From Yamagishiella unicocca (taxonomy: Eukaryota; Chlorophyta; Chlorophyceae; Chlamydomonadales; Volvocaceae): a DNA stretch of 64,000 nucleotides. This document shows, in pieces, positions 1 through 11,800 of the stretch. The stretch lies in contig BDSL01000007.1 of the NCBI GenBank assembly GCA_003116995.1, positions 1,965,118 through 2,029,117 on the forward strand. The letters run 5' to 3'. Below the pieces are notes generated by a model. That model saw nothing but the letters and a program-made list of their open reading frames with translations. It was not told the DNA's origin and searched no databases. Position 1 is the first letter of the stretch. Every line of letters starts with the position of its first letter. The position numbers were made by a program, and so were the translations under genes.

Positions 1-28
1 AGGTCAGACGGGCACGGCGGCCGCGCAG

Positions 29-3000
29 GTGGTGCGTTCTCCGTCATGACCCGGGCCACGACAACAAGCACCTTCCTGGAGCGGCGGGCTGTGGAGAAGC
101 GCTGTCGCGGCACGCATGGCGGCTGGTGTGGTGGCTACGAGCAGCAGCAGCCGGTCCCCTTGAGGCCCCCTCCGCGCGGCAACCGAACCTGTCCGCGCAA
201 CTGCAGCGGCGTGGGGAACTGCAATTATGACACGGGCACCTGCGACTGCCCGGCAGGTGGGTCAGTTGCGTAGGTGCACGAGGACGTGTGCGCTCACGGG
301 AGCGGGCCTGGTCAGCAGTGCGGTGGCGACCGCAGTGGCACCCTGAGGGGCAGGCGTGGACAGCACACGGCCGGTGGACAGGAGTCGGCAGGATGGTAAT
401 ATCGTCACGCGGCATGGTTGCTGCTCTGGCTGCTGGCTGCTGTGGTCTATCTCAACTCCCGCGGTGCCCCCGGTCCTGCCGGCCCCCTTCCCTGCCGCAT
501 CAGGCTCGCAAGGTGACGACTGCGGGACTGTGTTGCTGCGGCCGTGCACCACCCAGTTCCGCATGGACGGCGACATACCGGTGGGGCACATCGACGACGA
601 GGGCCGCGACTTGGGCCTCACTCACCCAGGGTACACCGAGTCGAGGTGCACGGGTAGGACTGGGGAGCTGCGGGGCGCATCAGGGAGGGAGCGGTAGGGG
701 CTGCGGTGTAGGGCGGAGTGCGCCCAACGTGCTGGTTGCTTGCAACGTGAGGCTCAGCCTAGCGTGCTGTTAGGGTGCAGGTCGGCGCATTGGGCTTGCA
801 GTATGGTGGCTGCATAGCGCAGGCGTCGTGGGTGAGCAGCCCGGCGCTGTGCCAACATGCCGACTTGTACAGCGGCATCGGGGCGCTCCTGAGAGGGTGC
901 GGGCCTAAGCGGAGCTAGGCGGGTCTAGGCGGGTCTAGGCGGGTCTACCAGGCACCGTACCGTCGCGGCGGCTTACCACATCCGTCGTGTCGCCATGTCG
1001 CCATGTCGCCAGGCATCTGCGACCCGCTGACGGCCCGCTGCTTCTGCGACGGCAAGCACCGCCGTGTCAACCCGCCCAAGGGATCACCGCCTGGTACCCC
1101 TGCGCCCGTGCGCGGCCGACCGCTGGGTAACCACGTCTGTCAGGTGGGGCTGCGTGCTGTGCGCTGTCTGTGGGAAGCAGCTGGCCTTACTATTGGTCCT
1201 AGGTGGGCGGGACATGTCGGGCAGCAGGTGGCAGGGCGGCAAGGAGAGCCCGCAATGTAGCCGGGTAGGCAGGCAGGGTACTTAATCACGGCGACGACGT
1301 ATGTTGCCTGTTTATCAACCGGTAAACCAGGGCGATGCGATTTCGCCGCCACCGGCACGGCAGCTCTCCTCCATGTTGAAACCACCCCCGAGAGGTCCCC
1401 CCGACGCCACGATGCGCGGCCGCCAGGTGAGCGACGACGGCAAGGGCAACAAGCTGGAGTGGGGCCAGGTGCCGTGGGAGCACATCTACGGCCCCGACGG
1501 CTGGTGCAATTCGGACAAGCCAATAGTAAAGTGCGTGGGGCGGCAGGGGCGAGTGGCCGGTGTGGGCGGTAGTCGCTGAGCAGTACATAGCCGCGCGAGG
1601 GCAGAGGGAAAGGGGCGCCACCGTAGCTCGCTGTTTGCACACGGTGCAGGTGCCGAAGCCATTCCAGGCGTTCCCGGTGTGACAGCTCTCTCGTATCCAC
1701 GCTTGTCGGTGTCCGCCGCTCACACGAGGCCCCTCCCTCCTGCCAGGTGCGGCTGCCTATTCGACGGCTTTGCCGGGGAGCTGTGCGACGAGATCACGGA
1801 AACCATGTGCCCAAACCAGTGCTCGGGCCACGGGGAGTGCGACTCCGGCTTTTGCAAGTGCCACGAGGGGTGGTACGGCACGGACTGCGCGCGCAAGGTC
1901 GCCGGAAAGCCCGTTGAGCCGGGTAGGTGCGGGACGGAGGAGCGGCGGCTTGTCCCGCCCTGATTGCTCACACCTCCCGTGACCTCCCCCCCCTCCCTCC
2001 CTCGCATCACCCACCAGGTCTGCACGAGACCGCCGGCCGGCCCTGGCTGCGGGACACGGTGCGTGTCCCACCTGAGGCTGCAGCAGCCGCTGTGGCCGCT
2101 GCGTTAGGCGGCACGGATGCCGAGCAGGCCAAACACCCGATCATGAAGCAAGGGCGGCGGCGGCCGCTCATCTACGTGTACGACCTACCACCCGCGTACA
2201 ATGCTCGAATGCTGCAATACCGGAATGACAGGTGGGCAACCGGCGCCTGCAAGTCGTAATACCGTATTTCTTATTATTATTACTATCCAACGGGCATGCC
2301 TATCATGGTGCCTTGTGCGATTCTGTTTTCTTCGTACTGAGAGCTGAACCCCGCCCTTGGCTCAGGGGTGTGTGCACCTGGAGGGCCTTCAACTCGGGCA
2401 ACCGCACCGAGACCTCTGCGTGGACGTACGGCCTGGAGGTGTCGCTGCATGAGATGATGCTGCAGAGCGAGCACAGGTGGGCTGGGTGGGTGGGTGAAAT
2501 GAGCCGGTTGGATGGGGAAGAGCGTGGCACGTGTCACTGGAAGCCATGATTGCCTCGCAAGCAAGCCTTTGCTTTCTGCGAGGATGTTCAACGAGGTCGC
2601 TTCACCCACACTTAGAACACCAACGCGAGGGGGTGCCCGTGTACCGCACCATAAGACGGTTATACGCTGCCAGATTGTGTCACCAGCGGTGGCCTCCGAG
2701 GTGCCTGCATACACGACCATGGCGCCTGCTGCAACCACACCGCCCTACCCTGCAGGACCTTTGACCCCGAGGCCGCGGACTTCTTTTACGTGCCGATTTA
2801 CAGCAGCTGCTTCATCTTCCCTATCCACTGCTACGCGGATGGGCCTTGGTGGTACGCACCGTCAGGTGGGCCGGTGGGGGGTCGGGGAGGGCTGGAGGGC
2901 ACTGGGGCGCCTGGCGCATCGCACGAAGACCAGGAGCCACTGGTGACAGCCTCAGCGATGGACTGGACCCCTGTATGTGTCCTCCTCTAGGGTGCAGCTG

Positions 3001-5644
3001 GCGCCAATCTCCGCCTTGCTGGGGGCCGGCGATGCGGTTCGACCCTTCATCTGCCTCGTTTGCCCCAAGCATGTAGCTCTAGGGGCATGGAGGAGGCCAC
3101 GGGCAGGGTCAGGGTCAGCTGGGCGCGCCCTGCCGCCTGACGCCGTCGCTTACCCACACCTGTCGGCCGCGCAGGGCCTCGTGTGATGCACGTGACCAAC
3201 ATGATGCTAGAGGCGCGCGACTGGATCCGAAAGCATTTCCCGTACTGGGACAGGTACGGGCCACCGCTTGAGCGGCTCTGCAGTGGGGTGGACCCTCGAC
3301 GCCCAGTTGCTCGACCCCAGCGACACGGAGAGCAACTGGGGGCGGTGCGCTTCTTGCTGGTCCCGTCCATGCCCTCGTTGAAATGTTTGGCTTGCCCTCG
3401 CCTCAGCCCGCATCCCCCCTGCACGGCAGGCGCGGTGGTCGAGACCACGTGTGGCTGATGACGCACGACGAGGGCGCGTGCTACGCGCCCACAGGTGCGG
3501 CATAGACCTCATATTTGGTTGGCTGGGGAGCTGGTGATGTGCGGTGGGATTTGCGTGGTTCCGGAGCAGCTATTCGTGGCGCTGAGCGAACGGGTGTCCT
3601 CCAAACGCACGGCGCTTTTTACGCGACCTTGTACCACTTCCTTCCTGACATTGGTAGAGCTCGAACAAAAAACGCCTTATGATACAAACACGCCCTGTTC
3701 CAACCTTCAGAGATATACAACTCGTCAATTTTTCTGACTCACTGGGGCCGCACCGACGCGGTCCACGCGAGCAACACCGCCTTCACACCCGACAACTACA
3801 CCCAAGAGTACGTGCACCCGCAGCAACCCGGCGGCTGGCTGCGCCTGATCCAAGGCCACCCCTGCCACACGCCGGGCAAGGTGAGACCCCCGGTCGCCTG
3901 CGTCGACTCGAAAAGTACCCGTCAGGTTCTACGGATGTTCCCCGCCGGATGACGATATCGCGGGAGCGGTCCTTCCAAACACTCGCGCTTGCGACTCGCC
4001 TGCCGCGTACGGTAGCCCTGCTTGACGTGGCCGCCCGCTGTTGCTGCACCCGCCCGCGCGCCCGCGGTTTGAGTTTCAGTGCTGACCTACGGGTTTCCTC
4101 CCATGACCGCTGTTGCTGCAGGACCTGGTGATTCCCGCGCTGAAGCTGCCAAGCCACTTCCGCGACAGCGCGTTGCTGTTCCACCCCCCACGTGATCGCA
4201 ACATCCTGCTTTACCTGCGAGGGGACGTGGGCAAGCACCGTTTGCCTAACTACAGCAGGTGATCGGGACGGGGCCGACACGGGCCGCAGGATGGGTCGTG
4301 GGCGGGCGTTGGCGACATTGGCCCTACGACTGGTAAAACATCTAAAACACTAAGAACAGGAGTTGGTTGGCCAGGGGGCGCGGAAGGTTCACGGCTCCAT
4401 GCCACGTGCCCTGGCGCAACTTCGCGACCCCCCGGAACCGGCGCAGAGGCATTCGCCAGCGGCTGCACAAGCTGTGGAAGGAGCAGAACTGGAAGACGGA
4501 GTACAACGTGTTGATCGGTGACGGCGGCGACGTGCCCGGGAGCTACTCGGAGCACATGGCCAGCTCCAAGTTCTGCATTGTGGCGCCAGGTAGGGCTAAG
4601 TGGAGGGGAAAGCAGCGGAAGGGCTGCGGCGGTCATGCTTTTGGTAGGAAAAGAGGGAATAGGGCCAGGACCCACCCCCGACCGCTCTCTACGGTTATGG
4701 TGTGTTTGCGTGTGGACCAGTGGCATGCGGTGGTGGATGGGTGCCGAGGAATAGCGGTAAGAGTCCGAGGAAAGGAAGTAACTGGTGTATACTATGGAAG
4801 GTTGCAGTGGTTACGGATGGACAGAGCTGATTTGTATCGCTTCCCCCTCCGAAGCTGACGCCCCCCACCAACCCCACTGCCAGGCGACGGCTGGTCCGCC
4901 CGCATGGAGGACGCGGTGCTGCACGGCTGCATACCGGTGGTGGTCATGGACGGAGTGCAGGCCGTGTGGGAGGACCAGGTGGAGGTGGATAGGTTCAGCG
5001 TGCGAGTCTGGGAAAACGAACTCGAGGGCTTGCCCGCTCAGCTGGGGTCAATGCCGGCGCGGGTTGTGGACGAGATGCAACGCAACATGCGGAGAGTATG
5101 GCACAGGTAGGACTGGCAGGACGGGCTGGGTGCTGAGCGCCATGGGAAGTTGACGGTCCGGGGGGTCATTCCTGACCTGCCAAGTCAGTATTCGGAACCG
5201 CATCACGTGAACAGCCTTTCATCGATCGCTGCCGTTTCAGCAGGCGTACGACGTGCGCAAACATGGACACGCTTTCCTCCGCTCGGGCGCCCCATGGCTG
5301 GTACCCGTTTAACGGTCCTTTGCCCGCCTCTCGTTTCGCCTGTTTGTTTCGTTCAGCACACCGGCCAGTCTGACCATGCGCTAACAAAGTGCCGCAACCT
5401 TGTGACACGCAGGTACGCCTACACCAGCCATCCGATCATTGCGAGGGAGCTCCAGGGCGTCATTAGAGAAAACGTTCGCCTTTGGCGGCAGCACATGATG
5501 AACACGTCCGGGGTCAAGCCCAGTCCGGAAACGATTGAGCGTGCGATGTCCCAGCTGGAAGGGCGAGCGGCGTTCCCCGTGCACGATGATGCCTTCCACA
5601 CCATCATGCAGTGGCTGTATGCGAGGATACCTCACACGCGGTAG
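29..5644 (+). CDS. EGF-like/exostosin (GT47) glycosyltransferase, 5' end outside window
   Basis: Fifteen exons are visible: 29-256, 504-653, 1013-1093, 1395-1530, 1747-1922, 2018-2231, 2366-2476, 2756-2865, 3175-3253, 3430-3494, 3711-3880, 4122-4258, 4447-4589, 4884-5106 and 5413-5644 (stop TAG). The N-terminal part is cysteine-rich: CPRNCSGVGNCNYDTGTCDC, then CNSDKP and CPNQCSGHGECDSGFCKCHEGW, which are EGF-like modules. The catalytic part opens with RPLIYVYDLPP and continues with DFFYVPIYSSC, THWGRTD, LYLRGDVG, SKFCIVAPGD and HGCIPVVVMDG, the usual landmarks of exostosin/GT47 proteins. Family knowledge suggests a Golgi type II membrane enzyme that transfers sugars to wall or matrix glycoproteins; the donor and acceptor cannot be read from sequence. 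The signal-anchor exon must lie upstream. The first visible acceptor (cgcgcag at 22-28) is inferred. The gene converges on the minus-strand gene ending at 6299. The family assignment is secure; the exact substrate is unknown. Confidence 0.9.
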
Positions 5645-6298
5645 CAACGCCTCCCTCATGCGGCTGACACGTGAATATGCGCGTGCGAGGACCAATGTTG
5701 ATTCATTACTTATTTCCTGGTCCGCGGGACCCAGGCATGTGCACCAGGGACTCTGGAAAGACGTGAGAGAAGGGATAACTTGGTAAGGATAAGGTGTTAG
5801 GATCGAATGATTGTCAGTGTAGGGAAACGGATTCGGATGGCAACTGCGTTACAAAAAAATCTATGCCGCGTTTCTGGCAAGCGCAACCGGCAAGGTTGGA
5901 TAAAATGGCTTGGCGTGCTGAGGGGTCTGCAAGCTGTTGCAGGGGGGCAGATGGTAGGCTCGAAGGGCCAAGACGTGGGGTACACAGGTTTTGCTCAAGG
6001 CAACTTATTGCGCAACATTATCGTTCGTCTTTGCTGTTTGTAAGACGCAGCGGCGGCATAAAAGCATCCGGAAAAAAATAATAGAAAAAACCCGGCCGTC
6101 GCGACCCAATTGCACGACCACAACCAAACTCACCCTGTAACAATTACAACAACTCACCCTACCGAACGGGCTTTGATACCCTAATTCAGGCTCTTGAAGC
6201 ACGAAACAACCTCGGCACCAACTATGCTACAATCAGCTCATGGCTTGCACTTCCCCGCTTTTTAATCCTTATTGACACCGCCCACGCATCGCTGCAGT
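5645..6298. other. Intergenic region between convergent genes
   Basis: This is the shared 3' region of two convergent genes. TGTAA, the usual polyadenylation signal of volvocine algae, occurs on the plus strand at 6039-6043 and 6136-6140. Its complement TTACA occurs at 6144-6148, serving the minus-strand gene. The two transcripts may therefore overlap at their ends. No further ORF or RNA gene was recognised. Confidence 0.5.
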
Positions 6299-8272
6299 TC
6301 AGTCGTCGCCGTCTCGCAGGCGAGGTCCCGGCCACCAGGGCACGATGGCGCTGGTAGTGGCCTGGTAGGCGGCGTAGGCGGGGTAGCGGGAGGCGCTGAT
6401 GTACTCCGTAATCCAAAGCGAGCCACCATGGAAGAGCAGCGTCAGGCCTACCGCACCCGCTGCCGACCAGCCAATGATGCAGCGGGATGGTAGCACAGCA
6501 CACAGCACGTAGAACGCCCACCATATGCTTTCCTCGCCTGCTCAGCAGCCAAAACGGTAGTGGTTGCATTGGGGTTGTCCGGTAGGCGAGATGTGGTTTG
6601 CTCAGTGGGTGAGTCACCGGAAGTGCTTGGGTGCAATCCCGCTGCAGAAGCATCGGCTCAGTGCACCGCAACGCGAACACGAACTGCCCCATCCAAACAC
6701 AGAGTCTGCCCTCTACTTCCGCCAGGTGCACTGAGGTTCTTAGCCGACCCACCCAACCTCATCTGTGTTGACCTTTCTGCACATCGATTCCTCGTGAAAG
6801 GAAAGCACCACTTACAGAAAAAGTTGGGATGGCGCGAGAAGCGAAAGAGCCCCGTCGTGCGGAATCCACGCTTGTAGTCCCCTCGCAGAGGCTGGCGACT
6901 CGCCATCAGCTTGTGCTTGCGCGTTTGGAAGGCCCACTGTTGTTGGTCGCTGACAGTCTCTCCTAGAAGAAGCAGCGCGAAGACGGCGGCAGCAGCCCAG
7001 TCGGCTGCTCCCAATGGCACTGCGGCCTCTCCGCGGGCCAGTGTCGCCACAAAGGCGGGCATCGTCAAGAGGAGGCACAGAAGATGCTGGAACAGCGCCA
7101 CGAAGACCAGGTTGAGCAACGCAAACAGCAGCTGCAAGGGTCGGGGATGGCGTGGGGAAGTGGGAGTGGAGGCGGTGGAGAGGTATCGATGGGCCCATAA
7201 CGCGGCAAAAGCACCACAGTTGGACAGCGCCACATGTTTGATGTGTCGTACAGGACACAGCAGCAAGGAAGGGTCCAGATCACCGCTGCGGGTCAGAGCT
7301 TCACGCGGTGGAGGCAGCAGCGGGCTACCCTACAACTTTCCCTTACTCCTTGCCGCCACTCACCGGGGGCATGAGAGTGCGAACCACAGCCCACCTGCGT
7401 GCGGGACCCACAGCGTGGTCAGAGTCGACCCAGGGTGGATAGGCATATGCTCGCCGCCCAAATGTGAAATGCAGAACGTCGCGGTCGCGGGCCCAAGCCC
7501 TGATCCGCGGACACGTCACATGCCGTGCTAATCTGCAGGCCCGCACGCCGCAGGGCCCCGCCACGCCGGCTAGTTAGCCTCACGTACCTAGTCCTGGGCG
7601 TTTAGGTTTTTCCAGCTATTCCCCATGTCCTCGCCGTCAGAGACAGTACTACACCTGTAGTCCTCATAGCGCACATTGTAGCCACCCCTGCGCCAGAAGT
7701 TAAACGTAAGGCGACATCCCCAGGCCGCTGATAGGATCACGGCCAGCAACAGCCGTGGGTCAGCGCCAGAGCTGGCCACTGCACTGCTCAGTGATGAAAG
7801 GCTTCGAGCCAGGCCGCCACCATCGCTTCTGCCGGCCGCCATTCCCCGCCGCACAGACCTTGCTACCGCTGCCAGATCCTCCCTTGCGAATATGGCCACG
7901 TAGATTGGCGGTATTATTGACCTGTGCGATAGAGATTATGGAAGGGACTTAACCGCACGGTTGCGAATGGTCCAGTCCAAGACCCAGTTGCTCAATCACT
8001 GACGTGGCCAAACCCCATTCTCATCCCACCCACCACATGCGGTCCACGTGTGAACAGTTCTTGGTTAGAAGGTACCATAGCCAGCATGCCAATGCAGCAG
8101 CCAGCGCAACCGCCTCCGCTAGGACTAGTGGCGACCCATGGGCAACCACAGCACGCAGAGCCTCAACCGGTTGGTACGGCAGGGTTGAAAGGATGCCAGC
8201 AAAATCACGGCTCGCGACGATGGCTTCGGAAAGGCCATGCCCGTAAGGTAGACATAGTACCCGAAACATCAT
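6299..8272 (-). CDS. DUF1295 / steroid 5-alpha-reductase-like integral membrane protein
   Basis: Five exons read on the minus strand: 8272-8034, 7921-7655, 7394-7364, 7131-6816 and 6537-6299. They join in frame to 363 aa, starting at ATG 8272 and ending in TGA 6301-6299. Landmarks in order are SHVDRMW, RLTFNFWRRGGY..YEDYRW, FQHLLCLLLTMPAFV, GETVSDQQQWAFQ, TTGLFRFSRHPNFFCEE and SLWITEYISASRYPAY. These are the conserved blocks of DUF1295 proteins, which are related to steroid 5-alpha and sterol reductases. Several hydrophobic helices are evident, so an ER or other endomembrane location is expected. The substrate is unknown; an NADPH-dependent reductase role is inference from the superfamily. 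A 31-nt exon (7364-7394) encodes WAVVRTLMPP and would be easily missed by gene finders. The start codon lies 253 bp from the divergent small ORF at 8526. Confidence 0.9.
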
Positions 8273-8525
8273 TTCGGCATGCCTCTAAAAGTGCAGGTCT
8301 TGCAATATCGTAGGCAAACGTTTGTGCAACTTGGCGATCTGTATGCTTTATTGCTTTTAGACCCGTACGGTCTTTCATTGCGCCCGTTCCGTCGCTCTGC
8401 CGTACGCAATCCAAGCGACCCAAGCGTGCCGACATAGTCTGCGATTCATCTCGAGTAGCAACTTACGTTTCCATCTGATCACTGCCGCTCGCGCCGTGCA
8501 AAGTGCTTCCAGGTTCCAGCACTCA

Positions 8526-8753
8526 ATGTGGCTGCAGCTGGGCGCGATTGCTGCCGGCGCGTTTGTCCTAGCCTCAGCACATACATACTTAGAGAGGCAG
8601 CTTGGTGGCAAGGATCAGGCGGGCAAGAGCGGTTCGGGCGCAGAAAGCACTAAGCAGCTCCCTAGGCCAGACGGCTCCGCGCCGGCCAAGAGCGTGTGGC
8701 AGGCCCAGATTTGGAAGGAGGCACAAAGCGTTGCCCGAAAGCTAAGGAAGTAG
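8526..8753 (+). CDS. Small single-helix membrane protein (75 aa), unknown
   Basis: A single-exon ORF starts at ATG 8526; an in-frame GTG at 8496 gives a longer but less likely version. Residues about 4-22 (LQLGAIAAGAFVLASAHTY) form one hydrophobic helix near the N-terminus. A polar, lysine- and glycine-rich middle follows, then a basic amphipathic C-terminus (KSVWQAQIW...RKLRK). The overall layout resembles small accessory subunits of organellar membrane complexes, but I do not recognise the family. The stop at 8751-8753 is only 50 bp before the ATG of the LRR-hydrolase ORF, and that gap has no ATG, so both could sit on one mRNA. The head-to-head partner on the other side is the DUF1295 gene. 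Confidence 0.6.
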   Translation: MWLQLGAIAAGAFVLASAHTYLERQLGGKDQAGKSGSGAESTKQLPRPDGSAPAKSVWQAQIWKEAQSVARKLRK

Positions 8754-8803
8754 TGTACGAGCGACGGTCCTGCAAATCGCCACCAGCCTCTGTTATCTGA
8801 GCC

Positions 8804-11800
8804 ATGCTGACCGCCGTCTCCGCGTCGCTGTGCGTCGGCGGGCAGGGTACCAACACCTTACGGGCGCCGCTGCCCCGCGCCGCTGCCCTGTCATGGTGTC
8901 ATGGGGCCATTGGCGTTGCTGGTGTGTTTGGCGGCTGCATAAACAACAGCCAACCGCGCGCAACTGTTGTCCAAGCGGCATCGGCCGCCGCCGGAGCTGA
9001 CAAGGCGTACTCGCGTTCCTCCTGGCGCACCGCAATAGTAGAAGAAGCTGGCCAGCAGGATAGTGGCGACGCATCCACCGCAATCAACCCGGCCAGCCAG
9101 GCGGGTGGGCCATCTGCTGCTGACAGCGGTGAGGGCATCGACTACGGCACGTTGAGCGCCGCCGAGCTGCGTGTAAGGCTGGCATTGGCTGCTGGCAGCG
9201 GGCGGCTGGACCTTACGGACTGCCGGCTGCAGGGGCTTCCCCCCGGGGTCCTGGATCTGGCGGAGCTGGAGGTGCGGGCTTGGCGAGGTGGAGGCGGAGG
9301 CTAGGAGGGGGGATTTATAAGCGAATCCGCGAATCCACGGCCGACAAACCGAGGAGGGAGAAATGCATCGCTGAAACTGAATGCACATTGGACCCAGCTA
9401 GCTACGTGCCGCTGCGCGTATGTGGAGTTGCGGCTGGCGCTAGCGATGTCAGCTCATGCATGACACACACCGGATGCCGCACAAATTGTCCAGACCCATC
9501 CCATTCCCGTTCTGTCGCATCACTTTATCATATCCGTCCATCTGCCGCTTCTGCCGCGGCTCAGACTCCCTCTTTGCCCCCATTTCCCTGGAATCTGCTT
9601 CCACGCTGGCCTCTGTCCCCACTCCAGGAGCTGCAACTGTCCGGCAACTGCCTGACGCACCTGCCTGACGACATCTCCCGCCTGACGGGACTGCGCCGCC
9701 TGGGCTTAGCAGGCAACCTGCTGACCCACTTGCCGGCCGGCATCGGGGCGCTGACAGGGCTGGAGGGGCTTTGGCTGCACGGAAACCTATTGGAGAGCCT
9801 GCCGCCGCAGCTGGGGAGGCTGGGGGCGCTGAGGGCCCTATCGCTGGCAGGTGGGTGGGAGAGGGGCACGAGGTTGAATTTTAGTTGGTCAATATGGACT
9901 TGATATGTGGCAGTACGCCTTCACACCACACAACCCCCGCATTTTCGTTCCTGCACTCTCCCTACTTGCTAGGCAACTGTCTGGAGTCCGTCCCCGCCGG
10001 TGCGCTCTCGGGCCTCACGTCCCTCACCGACCTCACCCTCGCTGGCAACCGCCTGAGCGCCCTGCCGCCCCATGAGCTGGCGCCGTTATCCCGGCTGCGC
10101 AAGCTGGCGCTGAATGGGAACCGTCTCACGGCGCGTAGCCCTGGCGAGCTGGGCCTCGGGGCGCACATGACGGCGCTGACGGAGCTTATGCTGCAGGTGG
10201 GCAAGTTGTCATGACACCCGTGGGGAGCATTGCCGTGCACAGGTGCCGTGTGCGCACATTTGCAACTGCGCATCGGCCCACGATTGACAGGGGTATGTCA
10301 ATCGTGGGCCGCTGCGCAGTTGCAAATGTGCCTCAGGGATATGTGCCTCAACGCGTGCCGCGCACATTATCCTTTTCATGCGGACATACTGCTGGGCAGA
10401 ACCGTCCTGGCTGGAGAGATTACGTTCCCATGTCGCGCATGTTCTGCAGGGGAATTGCCTGGAGGAGGTGGACCCCCATGTCTTTGAGTGCCCGGTGAGG
10501 CCTGGGGGCGGGGCGTCGGCTCCAGGGAAAGGACTGAGGCGGCTTACCAAAGCGCCTTTGGCAGCCTGGGCCCCCGCTGGTCCTGCCCTCAGGACTGCCA
10601 GGACACTCGTTGCCTCTGCTCCCCCTCGGTCAATACTCTCAATACTCAATGGCTTCAAGACTGTAGCCATCTTGCTGGGTACAATCGGCCTGGCTTCTCA
10701 GAGCAGCTACTGTAGTCCATCATTTGATCATGTCATGCCACACCGCCACCATCTGCTGTATTGATATCTCTTGATGCGCTTGACCTATACCTTCCCCATG
10801 CGCCCATCGATCCGCCACCGCCACTAATACCTGTTTCTGTCTTGTACCAGGCCCTCCAAGAGCTGTCGCTTGCTGACAACCAGCTTTCGACGCTGCCGCC
10901 CCACCTGGCTGGCGCCTCCTCGCTCTCGCGTCTGCACCTCTTCGGCAATCGCCTCACGACCGTGCCAGCAAGGCAGCTCGCGTCACTGCCAGCCCTCTCA
11001 TCCTGCTGGCTGGAGGGCAACCCGTTAAACGGTGAAACGGTGGCAGAGCTAGCGGCCGCGGCGGCCGGCGGCGGCATGCCGCGCCTGAAAGCGATCGGTT
11101 TGGACCAGTCCCAAATCGCTACTGCGGCTGCGGTGGGCGGGCCGACGGCGCAGCCGCACCCCAGCAGCGGCAGCAGCAGCCTCCCCGCCAATGTGCGTGT
11201 TGGCTGTGTTCTGGGCTCAGGGCCTGGCTACTTCAAGCTGCAGTACGGCCCGCAGCGCCCCGCCAGCTCCGGCGCTGCTGACGGCGACCGCGCAGACTCA
11301 GGTGGCCGCATCGGTGTTGGGAGCAGCGGCACCGGGGTCTGCAGCAGCAATAAGCTCCTGGTGGTGGCGTTCGGAAGTGCGCCCGGTACTCCAAACTGGG
11401 GCGGGCTGCTCACCAAGGTGTACAGGGCGGCAACGTCGGAGGCAGAGAGGTGGGTTGTAGCTGCGAAAGCGCTTGGCAGCCTCTGCGAGGCTGAAGACGC
11501 AGCATGGGCTGGCTGGTGGAAATCTGTGTTAGGGTGTGAAGGGTGACCAGGCTCAAGCTTGAACCTGCGGACGGCGGCCAGTATCGGATATGCCCTAGGT
11601 ACAGCGGCGAATGCATGTGGGGTTGTGGGCAGTATTGTATTGTATGCAGGCAATGTCGTTTAGGCTGGCTGTCACGCGCATAAGATCTCGATTATTGGCC
11701 ACGAATCCGCCGGCAATGTTTCTCACTACCCGGCAGTTACTTCGATGTGCTGTACGTGGCGGATCCCGCCCGTGACTGGTACGGCGGGGGCGGCGAGTCG

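Noticed and set aside
900..950. ctaggcgggt triplicate in an exostosin intron
   Set aside because: Only three short units. Ordinary simple repeat with no further signal.
8496..8525. GTG at 8496 as start of the small membrane protein
   Set aside because: Non-AUG start in a nuclear gene with an ATG ten codons later.
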